Source: Oscarella lobularis (lineage: Eukaryota; Porifera; Homoscleromorpha; Homosclerophorida; Oscarellidae). From it: 64,000 nucleotides of DNA. Under the pieces are notes generated by a model, which was not told the origin of the DNA, did no database searches, and saw nothing but the letters and a program-made list of their open reading frames with translations. Shown piece after piece: positions 1 to 11,540 of this stretch (its first letter is position 1; each line of letters starts with the position of its first letter). Both the position numbers and the translations under genes were made by a program. The stretch spans positions 1,488,001 through 1,552,000 of the forward strand of contig NC_089186.1 of assembly GCF_947507565.1 (NCBI RefSeq), written 5' to 3'.

Positions 1-3000
1 AACAGTGACTAACATATACTCTTTACCCAGTTCCTAGTACTTCTTCCAGTTGAATTGAAGACCTTTCCAAGACGCGGAATTTAGCAGCATTCAACTGATC
101 ATACAATTTCTCTTCCGTTTTTGCCGGCTCCCAGTATACGCTTTCTTTTGCTTCATTGATTGGCTAAGAAATGACGAAAGAAATTATAAAAAAATACGGA
201 ACAATTTGATCACACTTTATCCTGAGAAATGGCTTGTGACTGGGCTAAAGAGACAGGTACTTCGTACTGACCATCGTCCTGAATACTAGGATTCTGGCAA
301 ATCTGAGCGGTTTCTGCAGTTTTTGCTTTAGAGTCAACCGGTTCACAATAGTCGGTAGACGGCTTGGACAACCTTTGAAAGGCGGAAGAATCGCGGTATT
401 CATCTGACGGATAATTTCTATCGTCGTCGGGCGAGACAACAGCATAGATCGGTGAGGGCATTGTGGAAAGCTCCATAGCTACACAAGATGCCTAACTCAG
501 AAAAGAGAACGGCGAAAAGTATCAGCCTACCTTGGTCTTTCAAATTGTAGCCACCGGACTTTCTTTTACCTCGACACGCAAACACGACGACGACGACAGC
601 AATGGCAAGGACAAGCACTCCTATACCCACTCCTACTCCAACGTACAAACCACTACGGTCAGTCTTTCTTCCTGGCATTGGTGTCACACTGCTGGTTGGG
701 ATTCGGTTAGAAGGTGAAGAAGTCACGGATGGCGTTGGGGACAGGCTGCTGGTTGACTGCGAAGCTGCCTGGCCTGTTGGCAAAGTGGAATCTGACGATT
801 GCAATGCTGGGGAAACATCAGAAGTTGGCAACGACGACTGATTAATTGGCGTAGTCAACCTCGTGGGAGCAACAGTGCCAGATAAGACGGTAGCTGAAGA
901 AGCAGCATTCGAAGCCATAGTTGTGGCAACGACCATCGCAGTCTTAGACGAAACAGGAGTCCCGGTAAAGAAAGTCGTTGTTGGAGAAACTATAGTGGCA
1001 GCAGCAGATTTAAGATTGATAGGCGAAGCCTCAGTTGTATAGACGGCAGACGAAGCTGCACGAAACATTGTCCCTGCAGCGGACGTACTTGCAGTCGTAG
1101 ATGAAACGATAGCTGCAGCAACTGTACCAAGTGTCAAAGTTGCAGACGGTGTAAGTGAAGGAGGACAGGTGCCGTTTCTCTCACCAGTAGGCGGAGAAGA
1201 CAATGGGGGTTGAGATGAGAAATTTGACGGCTCTAAATACATAAAAACGTCTGAGTTTCTTCCTGATTGATAATTGCTAAGCTGCTCACTTGGACAAAGG
1301 CAATACGACCACTCTTCCATAGTTCCATTGCCATTATTCTTCGTCGAGCACCACGGAATGCCTTTATCAAAAGAGGTGCACTCAAAAAACTTTTTTCCAT
1401 TGTAGGAGAATGGAAAAAGGCATTCGGTGTGGCCAGCATCTGATTTTACGTCACATACATACGTTACGGATGGAAAATCTACAAAAACATATTTTAATTA
1501 ATGTGCATACAAGGTTAGAATGGTAGACTATTACGATACCGCTTATGCACGTGTTGACAGAACAATTCACGGTTTCGTTAGCTGAACGATAACACCACGG
1601 CTTTGATCTTGTTTCAGGATCAGGATTTCGACAGTAGCTGTGATTGCCAAGTCCGGCTTCGGCGTATTGAGACACGGGAAACGTCTTAAATTCATTCCAC
1701 GACAAGCAATTGCTATCCGTACTTGATCCTCGATACCCGTACCCATTGTCCACAGTGCTGTAACAATTCACGTCTAAAGAACTCAGGAAATCGATATTAC
1801 AGCATAGAGCTACTGTACAGACAGTGGACCTACCCTCACACAGGTCTATATCACAGTAACTCCAACTTTCGCTCGTGCCGTTTGTGTAGCACCACGGCAT
1901 CGCTCGATTTATAGGATTACGACAATACGAATGATTGCCCAAACCCACTTCCGGATACAACTCAACCAAATTTGAGTACGTGCTCAGCTCTGACCAGTTG
2001 AGACACGATTGGCCGTCGGTGCTCACGGACGTCGTCCCGCGATAGTACGTACCGCGATACAGAAACCGACGGCATTCTAAGAAATAGGTATACAACTATG
2101 TGCATATTAAATCAACCCCTTTCCAGGTACCTCGTCCACCCGTCGATACATTAGCATAATTGGACGTGACCGAGTCATTGCCCACCGTAGCAGCAATGGT
2201 AAAGATATACATTGTCAATGCGGCAACGTCAGAAGAATAAGGGAGGGACACATTTTCAATACTTTCGAATGTAAGAGCGGATGGCTCGACAGTCGTTCCT
2301 GGGTAAACGCTAGCGAACTTTATCGAGTACGACTTGTAATCGTTGACAATTGCCGGCGGCCCCGTCCATCGAAGCGTTCCTTTTCCTGTGCTACCGTCGT
2401 ACTCTAGCTCAGGCACCGGTCCTTTAGAAGACGCTAAAGAGCAAGGCATCTTTAAAGTAATTCAGCAAAAGAGAGATAATACCATCTTCTCCTGTGCGTA
2501 CAACTATCCATTCACTATGCACAAGAGCGCCTGATCCACTTTCTACGGTGAGTCGATATAAGTACTCTAAGTAACGCGTCACGCAGAAATGTAAGAGTGC
2601 AATCGTGGTAGAACAAACCTGTGAAAGGTTTCAGTCCGCTTGTGTCTGTTAGAGTATCATTACCTGGCCCTACCGACCCAACGTTAAGCAACTGATCTCT
2701 GCACGTTGGACCTGCCCACGTGAAGTCCGGACATCCGGCAAAGCTGACACCGAAGCTGGAGTTCCTTTCCTTTAGGACATCAACCATTTGTCCATTTACC
2801 TCGAAATCTGCCAAACAACCTCCATAGCTAGTCACATTCACGCCATATCCAAGCGCTATTTCCTCCATTGTTGGAGATTCGCCTTCACGTTCCATGCCAC
2901 CGAGATAAAAGTTCGTCATAATTTCAGATGAGAACGTCTGCACGTTGGTTATTTGAGAAGAAGTATTGAGTGCGAGTCCGTCAACTGTAGTAGTTAGATA

Positions 3001-4607
3001 TTCCGCACCTATTGACAAGCTGACTGTGTGCCACGCGCCGTCGCATAAGCTGATTCCTTTCGGTCGAACGCGAACAAGGAAAGGCCCGTCCGATGACCCG
3101 TTGCCTTCTCTGTATCTTAAATCGAGTCCGTCTATGCGTGATTCGACGAAGAGAAAATCGCTTTGGTTGTTGCGGTAAGCGGCGAGAAGAAGACCGTTTG
3201 GCCAACTTGTTCGCATTCTGAAACTGAAACCAAGATGGCTGCTTGACGACAACAGCGCTAGTTTTGCGTAACCGGTTCCTCGAAAGTGCATTCCGTTTTG
3301 AACGGCGGGAGGACAGCCATTGGAGCTCCAGCGAACATTCTCATAGCTTTCGTATTTTAATAAATCAAACGATTTGCCGTCGTCCAATTGCTCCACGTAT
3401 ATGCATCCGACGAATCCGTCTACTTCATTGAGAACGCTACGATCGACATACTGAGTTGAGGACACTCCTCCCACATAAACGCTGTTCACAACAACGCCAA
3501 TGCCGTTGCCGCCGCCGTTGCCGCCGTTGCCGCCGTTGCCACCGTTGTCGCAGTTGCCGCCGTTGCCGCCGTTGCCGCCGCCGCCCCCGCTCATTGCTGA
3601 AGCTTCAAAATAACTGTCATCTACAGTGAGTTTAAGAGAAACACTACCCATGATTTTTTTGGCTTCCGCTGTTACGCTATGAAACTGACCGTCATTCAAC
3701 GTCACCGTTGTCAAAACCATAACATTTTTGCTCCTGCTTTTAACTGCAAAGTTCAACTTCCCATTCTGCAGCTGTAGGTATGCATACGATGCCCAGCAGC
3801 TTTCGAAGGCAGCAAAGAGAAGTCCATTTGGAGCAAAGGTTCGAAATGACAGGATCGTTTCAAACTCATCTTCGCCATTAAATGAATTCGATGAAAAGTT
3901 GATGTAGCCAAATCCGTCAAAAGACAATCCGGCAACAGCACTTGGCTGACTTGCAGAAACGTATCTTCTTCCTACGACATACTTAGTCTGGTTGTCTTCC
4001 TGCGAGTGATTTCGCCATTGAATTCGAGCTGATGACTTTGTCACCCCTAGCAGACTAGGATAGCGATCCCCCTGTAGACCTACAGAAACACTAATTCGAC
4101 GACACACATGCAGCAGAAAGTCTTAATACCTGCAACACAAGTGTACGATACATTCAACAGCATTTCTCCTGAGCACGATGTTCCAAAAGTAACATCGGCA
4201 GCGTGTATCATGCAGTAGCTCTTGTACTGGCATGCTGTCTTTACAACGTCGATAGCGCTGGAAGAGAACGCTTGTCTCACCAGAGACACTCATTAGCGGT
4301 AATCGGATTACGTTGACGAGTTGCAGGGTGGGGTAACTGAAAGTCGCGATACGCAATTGGCCACTTGTTCGAACGTGGCCAAACTAATCGCTATTAGCCT
4401 GCTCTTACAGTCGATTCTAAACGGAAAAGTTGAGATACACCTAGCCACTCCCTAAAGTTCCACACGTACGTGACGCTGTCGTTACAGGCGGTGGATGACT
4501 TCGAGTTGGTCCCTAACGTATAGCGTTTTATGTTCCGCCACCGAAAAAGGCTAAATCAAACCTTCGTAGCACAAAAGAAGCGAGAGCAAGGCGATTCGCA
4601 CGATCAT
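1..4607 (-). CDS. RTK-A: SUEL/LamG/FN3/kringle/FN2 receptor tyrosine kinase (partial, kinase off the left edge)
   Basis: Cell-surface receptor read right to left. The start at 4605-4607 was chosen because it opens a hydrophobic signal peptide (MIVRIALLSLLLCYE) matched at the same place in the two paralogues. Spliced order: SUEL-type galactose-binding lectin domain in two exons (about 4410-4130, ending TSCSGEMLLNVSYTC); an FN3 N-half followed by two laminin G domains (about 4075-2630); the FN3 C-half (about 2570-2480); a full FN3 (2440-2120); kringle 1 (2075-1830) and kringle 2 (1770-1545), each with the WCY motif; fibronectin type II domain (1480-1285); Ser/Thr/Ala-rich stalk (1235-690); membrane segment (VGIGVLVLAIAVVVVVFAC). 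The cytoplasmic tail carries Tyr motifs YAVV, YCEP and YEVP. The first juxtamembrane exons reach base 1; the kinase itself is outside. Exon phases match the paralogues where checked, so it looks intact as far as visible. Confidence 0.85.
3498..3591 (-). repeat. Gly/Asn codon repeat inside laminin G 1 of RTK-A
   Basis: A run of GCCGTTGCC-type trinucleotide-derived repeats encodes GGN/GNGG repeats on the minus strand within the first laminin G domain, just before the VNSVYVGG strand. RTK-B and RTK-C have ordinary non-repetitive sequence at this point, so the expansion is specific to this copy. The reading frame is kept. Confidence 0.85.
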
Positions 4608-4789
4608 GATGTGAAGTCCAAAGCTCCCGTATTTTGTAGAATGTCAATGAAGAGAAAATTGAACTGCACTCTACCAGAACGTGCGTTCTCTTTGCGCATC
4701 AATTTGTAATCGTACGCCGCCTTGTAAAAAATTCCTCTACAAAAGTGCAAACCGGACAACAATAAAAAGAGAGAGAATAACTTGTTCGT
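4608..4789. other. Short spacer between RTK-A start and acyl-CoA synthetase A stop
   Basis: About 180 bp. It must hold the RTK-A promoter and the 3' UTR of the ligase. The TATA-like element found about 265 bp upstream of RTK-B and RTK-C starts is not present here, because the ligase array begins first. Confidence 0.5.
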
Positions 4790-6497
4790 CTAGTCCTTTC
4801 TATCCCTCAAGTATCTCCGAAGTATCTTACCGCTTGCCGACTTGGGAATAGCATCCACGAACTCGACGCCGCCGGCAAGATGCTTATGAGGAGCAGACGA
4901 CTTCGCCACGAAATCGGTCACATCGCTTTCGCCGATCGTCGAACCAGATCGTCGAACAACAAAAGCTCTCGGCACTTCACCGGCTTCCTCGTGGGAAACG
5001 CCGATCACGGCAGCATCGGTGATATCGGAATGAGTGAGAAGCAAACCCTCGAGCTCCGCCGGAGCAACCTAAAAAACATAATCATTATGAACACATAAGA
5101 GGCGTGGGCGTGGATCACTGTCTCACCTGAAAGCCTTTGACTTTGATCAGCTCCTTGAGACGATCGGTAACGTAGAGAAACTCGTCCTTGTCGTGGTAGC
5201 CGATGTCACCGGTGTGCAGCCACCCGTCCTCGTCGATCGTCCGCGCCGTCGCCTCGGGATTATTCAGATAGCCGAGCATCACTTGAGGCCCACGAATGCA
5301 GATCTCGCCCTCGTCGAGAGCGCCCAACGCTTCTCCCGTTTCCGTGCCAATCACCTTCGTTTCCGTATTGGGAACGGAAAAGCCGACGGAGCCGAAACGC
5401 GTTTGATCGCGAAGGCACAAATGCGTCACGGGACTCGTCTCCGTCAACCCGTAGCCCTGTCGCACGCACTCCGTGCCGAGACGCTCGTAGAGCGTCGTCG
5501 TCACGTCGCCGCTCAACGGCGCCGCGCCGCTCATGATGTCGACGACGTTCGACAGATCGTAGTTACCGACGTCCGGATGCTTGGCGAGAAAGAGCGCGAG
5601 AGGCGGCACGAGCGGCAACATCGTCACGCGATGATCCTGAAGAGCCTTGAGGAAGGGCTCAGGTTCGAACTTGGGTAGCGTGACCAACGTCGAGCCCTGT
5701 TGGAGACCGCGTGCCAATGTGACGATCATGCCGTAAATGTGAAAGAAGGGCAGAAGGGACATGCAAACGCGATCCGTCTCCGTCACTTGAAGTAGACGAC
5801 GATCGGCGACGAGTTGGCTGACGTTGGCGACGAGATTATAGTGCGAGAGCATCACGCCCTTGGGAAGTCCCGTCGTACCGCTCGAGTACGGCAACGTCGC
5901 AGCGTCTTCTTTCAAATTCGCCGCCCCCGTGGAAGGCCACGTGGCGGCGACGGGATCGGTATTGAGAAATTCCGATAATCCGATTGTGTTCGATGGCACG
6001 TGACCCGGCGTTAGGGTGTCGACGACGATCGTTTCCTCGACTGTTCCCGCTTCGTTTGCCGCCGCTTTCGCCACGTCGGCGAACGCCGGCAACGTGACGA
6101 GAAATTTCGATTTGCTGTCGCGCAATTGGTAGGCGAGTTCGCGAGACGTGTACGTCGGATTCGCCGTCGTCGCGACGCCGCCCGCTTTCGTCGTGCCGAA
6201 ATAGACGATCGGATAGTCGGGCACGTTTGGAAGGAAGATGCAGAGCGCGTCGCCTTTGTTGAAGCCGCGACGGCGAAGCGACGAGGCGAAACGATCTGTT
6301 ATCGCGCCGAGTTGCGCGTACGTGTACGATTGGCCCGTGAGAGCGTCGACGATCGCCGTGCGATCGCCGTAGCGGTCGAAGTGGCGGTAGACGAAGTCGT
6401 GCACGGTCGCGAGAGGAATCTGAGCGTCCGGAAGAGGACTGCGAACGATGCGGTCGCTCGAAAGAAAGCGGCGAAGGGAGGAGAGTCCTCGAAGCAT
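4790..6497 (-). CDS. 4-coumarate-CoA-ligase-like acyl-CoA synthetase, copy A
   Basis: ANL-superfamily adenylating enzyme that would activate a carboxylic acid to its acyl-CoA through an acyl-AMP; the substrate cannot be read from sequence. Two exons (6497-5127 and 5068-4790) with a 58-bp intron joining GFQ to VAPAELEG. Family motifs: P-loop-like SSGTTGLPKGV, YGLTETSP, hinge/A8 region GDIGYHDKDEFLYVTDRLK, and the C-terminal catalytic lysine in PKSASGKILRR. About 540 residues, the usual length. The internal Met (MLRGLSSLRRFLSS) is preferred to the Met 12 codons upstream because copy C keeps only this one in frame. That N-terminus is basic and amphipathic, suggesting mitochondrial import; the C-terminus (RDRKD) lacks a peroxisomal SKL. 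First of three tandem copies. Confidence 0.9.
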
Positions 6498-6749
6498 TCC
6501 CAACGATTTGTGATAGCACGTGACCTCATACATACAGTGCCGTATTGTAGTCCGTCACGTCGTAGTGCATTCGTGTAGCTCAAATGAGGACTAAAAATAG
6601 CTACTGTAAAAAGTAAGTTCGACTAAAAAAGTTACAACTGAAAATTCAATGAACCTTTCACAAGCAAAAGACTATGGCGCATGTTCATCCTAAAAAAGAG
6701 TGATTAGTGAAACTGGCTATTCAATTTCATTTCCAAGATACATGACATC

Positions 6750-7093
6750 TGCACGATGACAGACGAGCCATATTTCCCCACTTGCCACGCACAGTGAAGT
6801 TGGCGGAGTTCAGAGGGTTCAGAGAACTGCATAACAATTAATCAATTAATTAATTAATTTGCCAATCGAAAACGCATTGATTACCTTTGTCGATTGGTCT
6901 CAAACTCTCTTCCGGCCACATAGCAAAGTATGAGAGACAAACTAACGAAAAGTATAATACAGTGATATGCAGCGATAAAAAACGCGAGCACTCCATACCT
7001 GCTCAGGGTACAGCTCAGATCAAAATCCAGCCTCGAGATACACGTCGCCCATAGAATGAGGAATACATGCCCACTCGACATAATCATAACCAA
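6750..7093 (-). pseudogene. Small membrane-protein-like ORF, duplicated with the ligase unit (copy 1)
   Basis: An open frame of about 70 residues with two hydrophobic stretches (FLILWATCI and YGVLAFFIAAYHCIILFVSL) runs from Met 7093 to a good donor (CAAAG followed by GTAATC) near 6888, followed after a TTAA-rich intron by a short terminal exon near 6830-6750. Compared with the second copy (9150-9515) the terminal exon has lost about 14 bases, which shifts the frame. I do not recognise the protein. The two copies decay in different ways, so it may be a non-functional passenger of the ligase duplication. Confidence 0.3.
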
Positions 7094-7169
7094 TGTCCAA
7101 GGTGGACGAATAAACTGATTATAAAATTAGGACCAACATTTCTCGGAAACGAGAGAGAAGCTCGTTCAT

Positions 7170-8876
7170 CTAGTCCTTCCGATCTCTCAAGTATCTCCGC
7201 AATATCTTACCGCTCGCCGACTTTGGAATGGCATCCACGAACTCGACGCCGCCGGCGAGATGCTTATGAGGAGCAGACGACGTCGCCACAAACTCGCTCA
7301 CGTCGCTTTTGCCGATCGTCGAACCGGATCGTCGAACAACAAAAGCTCTTGGCGCTTCACCGGCAATCTTGTGGGGAACGCCAATGACGGCGGCGTCGAC
7401 GATATCGGAATGAGTCAGAAGCAAACCTTCAAGCTCCGCCGGAGCAACCTAAAGATATCATCACTATGAAATCAAAAGATGCGTGGGCGTGAACCACTGT
7501 CTCACCTGAAAGCCTTTGACTTTGATCAGCTCCTTGAGACGATCGGTTACGTAGAGAAACTCGTCCTTGTCGTGGTAGCCGATGTCGCCCGTGTGCAGCC
7601 ACCCGTCCGCGTCGATCGTCCGCGCCGTCGCCTCGGGATTGTTCAGATAACCGAGCATCACTTGCGGGCCACGAACGCAGATCTCGCCCGCTTCGAGAGC
7701 GCCCAACGCTTCTCCCGTTTCCGTGCCAATAACCTTTGTTTCCGTATTGGGAACGGAAAAGCCGACCGAGCCGGTACGCGTGCGATCGCGCAAGCAAAAG
7801 TGCGTCAGGGGACTCGTCTCCGTCAACCCGTAGGCCTGTCGCACGCACTCCGTGCCGAGACGCTCATAGAGCGTCGTCGTCACGTCGCCGCTCAACGGCG
7901 CCGCGCCGATCATGATATCAACAACGTTTGAAAAATTGTAGTTACATACGTCTGGATGCTTGGCGAGAAAGAGCGCGAGAGGCGGCACGATTGGCAACAT
8001 CGTCACCCGATGATCTTGAATAGCTTTGAGGAATGGATCGGGTTCAAACTTGGGTAGCGTGACCAACGTCGAGCCCTGTTGGAGACCGCGTGCCAATGTG
8101 ACGATCATGCCGTAAATGTGAAAGAAGGGCAGAAGGGACATGCAAACGCGATCCGTCTCCGTCACTTGAAGTAGACGACGATCGGCGACGAGTTGGCTGA
8201 CGTTGGCGACGAGATTATAGTGCGAGAGCATCACGCCCTTGGGAAGTCCCGTCGTACCGCTCGAGTACGGCAACGTCGCCACGTCTTCTTTCAAATTCGC
8301 CGCCCCCGTGGAAGGCCACGTGGCGGCGACGGGATCGGTATTGAGAAATTCCGATAATCCGATTGTGTTCGACGGCACGTGACCCGGCGTTAGCGTGTCG
8401 ACGACGATTGTTTCCTCGACTGTTCCCGCTTCGTTTGCCGCCGCTTTCGCCACGTCGGCGAACGCCGGCAACGTGACGAGAAATTTCGATTTGCTGTCGC
8501 GCAATTGGTAGGCGAGTTCGCGAGACGTGTACGTCGGATTCGCCGTCGTCGCGACGCCGCCCGCTTTCGTCGTGCCGAAATAGACGATCGGATAGTCGGG
8601 CACGTTTGGAAGGAAGATGCAGAGCGCGTCGCCTTTGTTGAAGCCGCGACGGCGAAGCGACGAGGCGAAACGATCTGTTGTCGCGCCGAGTTGCGCGTAC
8701 GTGTACGATTGGCCCGTGAGAGCGTCGACGATCGCCGTGCGATCGCCGTAGCGGTCGAAGTGGCGGTAGACGAAGTCGTGCACGGTCGCGAGAGGAATCT
8801 GAGCGTCTGGAAGAGGACTGCGAACGATGCGGTCGCTCGAAAGAAAGCGGCGAAAGGAGGAGAGTCCTCGAAACAT
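7170..8876 (-). CDS. 4-coumarate-CoA-ligase-like acyl-CoA synthetase, copy B (mosaic)
   Basis: Same two-exon enzyme as its neighbours (exons 8876-7506 and 7448-7170) with all adenylation motifs: SSGTTGLPKGV, YGLTETSP, GDIGYHDKDEFLYVTDRLK, PKSASGKILRR. The N-terminal half is almost identical to copy A (for example PDYPIVYFGTTKAGG, AAANEAGTVEE), while from about base 8050 onwards it follows copy C (PDPFLKAIQDHRV, IVPP, IMIGAAPLSGD, EICVRGPQV). It therefore looks like the product of gene conversion or unequal crossing-over. Start by homology at MFRGLSSFRRF. Activity is expected; substrate unknown. Confidence 0.9.
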
Positions 8877-9149
8877 TCCCAACGATTTGTGATAGCACGT
8901 GACCTCATACATACAGTGCCGTATTGTAGTCCGTCACGTCGTAGTGCATTCGTGTAGCTGAATCTTAAAACGAAGTGCTTGCGTTCAAATGAGGACTAAA
9001 AAATAGCTACTGTAAAAAGTAAGTTCGACTAAAAAAGTTACAACTGAAAATTCAATGAACCTTTCACAAGCAAAAGACTATGGCGCATGTTCATCCTAAA
9101 GAAGAGTGATTAGTGAAACTGGCTATTCAAACTCATTTCCAAGATACAT

Positions 9150-9515
9150 GACATCTGCACGATGACAGACGAGCCATTGAACGCCAAAAATATTTCCCCA
9201 CTTGCCACGCACAGTGAAGTTGGCGGAGTTCAGAGAGTTCAGAGAACTGCATCCACGTAACAATTAATTAATTAATTAATTAATTAATTAATTAATTTGC
9301 CAATCGAAAACGCGATTGGTCTCAAACTCTCTTCCGGCCACATAGCAAAGTATGAGAGACAAACTAACGAAAAATATAATACCGTGATATGCAGCAATAA
9401 AAAACGCGAGCACTCCATACCTGCTCAGGGTACAGCTCACATCAAAATCCAGCCTCGAGATACACGTCGCCCGTAGAATGAGGAATACATGCCCACTCGA
9501 CATAATCATAACCAA
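9150..9515 (-). pseudogene. Small membrane-protein-like ORF, duplicated with the ligase unit (copy 2)
   Basis: Second copy of the 70-residue hydrophobic ORF seen at 6750-7093. The terminal exon is longer and open here (NSANFTVRGKWGN onwards, ending NEFE), but the donor site at the end of the first exon has been deleted, so the ORF runs instead into the adjacent TTAA repeat and stops (VFDWQIN). Neither copy has both pieces intact. Unrecognised; low confidence that it encodes protein. Confidence 0.3.
9263..9297. repeat. (TTAA)n microsatellite
   Basis: About eight TTAA units in a row. A shorter version (about four units) sits at the equivalent place of the preceding duplicate unit (6838-6858), so the array has changed length since duplication. 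Confidence 0.95.
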
Positions 9516-9656
9516 TGCCCAAGGTGGCTGAATAAATTGATTATAAAATTCAACTGACTGTCAACGTTTTGTAACGAAAGCGAATTTTCTATAAAGAGCT
9601 AAGATCTACCTCGTTGGGACCAACATTTCTCGGAAACGAGAGAGAAGCTCGTTCAT

Positions 9657-11363
9657 CTAGTCCTTCCGATCTCTCAAGTATCTCCGCAATATCTTACCAC
9701 TCGCCGACTTGGGAATAGCATCCACAAACTCGACGCCGCCGGTGAGATGCTTATGAGGAGCAGACGACGTCGCCACAAACTCGCTCACGTCGCTTTCGCC
9801 GATCGTCGAACCGGATCGTCGAACAACAAAAGCTCTCGGCGCTTCACCGGCGCTCTTGTGGGGAACGCCAATGACGGCGGCGTCAACGATATCGGAATGA
9901 GTCAGAAGCAAACCTTCAAGCTCCGCCGGAGCAACCTAAAGATATCATCACTATGAAATCAAAAGATGCGTGGGCGTGAACCACTGTCTCACCTGAAAGC
10001 CTTTGACTTTGATCAGCTCCTTGAGACGATCGGTTACGTAGAGAAACTCGTCGTTGTCGTGGTAGCCGATGTCGCCCGTGTGCAGCCACCCGTCCGCGTC
10101 GATCGTCCGCGCCGTCGCCTCGGGATTATTTAGATAACCGAGCATCACTTGCGGACCACGAACGCAGATCTCGCCCTCGTCGAGAGCGCCCAACGCTTCT
10201 CCCGTTTCCGTGCCAATAACCTTTGTTTCCGTATTGGGAACGGAAAAGCCGACCGAGCCGGTACGCGTGCGATCGCGCAAGCAAAAGTGCGTCACGGGAC
10301 TCGTCTCCGTCAACCCGTAGCCCTGTCGCACGCACTCCGTGCCGAGACGCTCTACGAGCGTCGTCGTGACGTCGCCGCTCAACGGCGCCGCGCCGATCAT
10401 GATGTCGACGACGCTCGATAAATCGTAGCTACTGACGTCCGGGTGCTTGGCGAGAAAGAGAGCAAGAGGCGGCACGATTGGCAACAGCGTCACCCGATGA
10501 TCTTGAATAGCTTTGAGGAATGGATCGGGTTCAAACTTTGGTAGCGTGACCAACGTCGAGCCCTGTTGGAGACCGCGTGCCAGTAAGATATTGATCCCGT
10601 AGATGTGAAAGAATGGTGCAACGGACATGCAAACGCGATCCGTCTCCGTCACTTGAAGTAGACGACGATCGGCGACGAGTTGGCTGACGTTGGCGACGAG
10701 ATTGTAGTGCGAGAGCATCACGCCCTTGGGAAGTCCCGTCGTGCCGCTCGAGTACGGCAACGTCGCAACGTCTACTTTCAAATTCGCTGCACTCGTGGAG
10801 GACCACGTGGCGGCGACGGGATCGGTATTGAGAAAATCAGATAATCCGATTGTGTTCGACGGCACGTGACCCGGCGATAGGGTGTCGACGACGATCGTTT
10901 GTTCGACTGTTCCCGCTTCGTCTGCCGCCGCTTTCGCCACGTCGGCGAACGCCGGCGACGTAACGAGAAACTTCGATTTGCTGTCGCGCAATTGGTAGGC
11001 GAGTTCGCGTGACGTGTACGTCGGATTCGCCGTCGTCGCGACGCCGCCCGCTTTCGTCGCGCCGAAAAAGACGATCGGATAATCGGGCACGTTGGGAAGG
11101 AAGATGCAGAGCGCGTCGCCTTTGTTGAAGCCGCGACGGCGAAGCGACGAGGCGAAGCGATCTGTTGTCGCGCCGAGTTGCGCGTACGTGTACGATTGGC
11201 CCGTGAGAGCGTCGACGATCGCCGTGCGATTTCCGTATCGGTCGAAGTGACGGTAGACGAAGTCGTGCACGGTTGCGAGAGGAATCTGAGCGTCCGGAAG
11301 AGGACTGCAAACGATGCGGTCGCTCGAAAGAAAGCGGCGAAGGGAGGAGAGTCCTCGAAGCAT
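9657..11363 (-). CDS. 4-coumarate-CoA-ligase-like acyl-CoA synthetase, copy C
   Basis: Third tandem ligase; exons 11363-9993 and 9935-9657. Motifs SSGTTGLPKGV, YGLTETSP, GDIGYHDNDEFLYVTDRLK and PKSASGKILRR are intact. It is the most diverged copy in the N-terminal half (FFGATKAGG, CMSVAPFFHIYGINILLARG), including positions near the expected acyl pocket, so its substrate may differ from that of copies A and B. An extra base upstream of the start puts the more distal Met out of frame, which fixes the start at MLRGLSS for the family. The stop lies directly before an unrelated spacer; the start is 178 bp from the stop of RTK-B. Confidence 0.9.
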
Positions 11364-11540
11364 CCCTCAACGATTTGTGATTGCACGTGACCTCATATAG
11401 GCTTGTATAATATTCACAACCATGCGTTCATGTTTCACAATTCGTCTAGTAAACAGAAAATAAGTTCAAAAAAAGTTTACAATATTTAAAGAAAACATTT
11501 GCTCAAAACGCGAAAGGAACTATACAAACTGATTGAGTAA

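Noticed and set aside
5193-11390. Long plus-strand and alternative-frame ORFs across the ligase genes
   Set aside because: Arg/Val-rich shadows of the GC-rich coding strand; they break at the same splice sites and have no domains.
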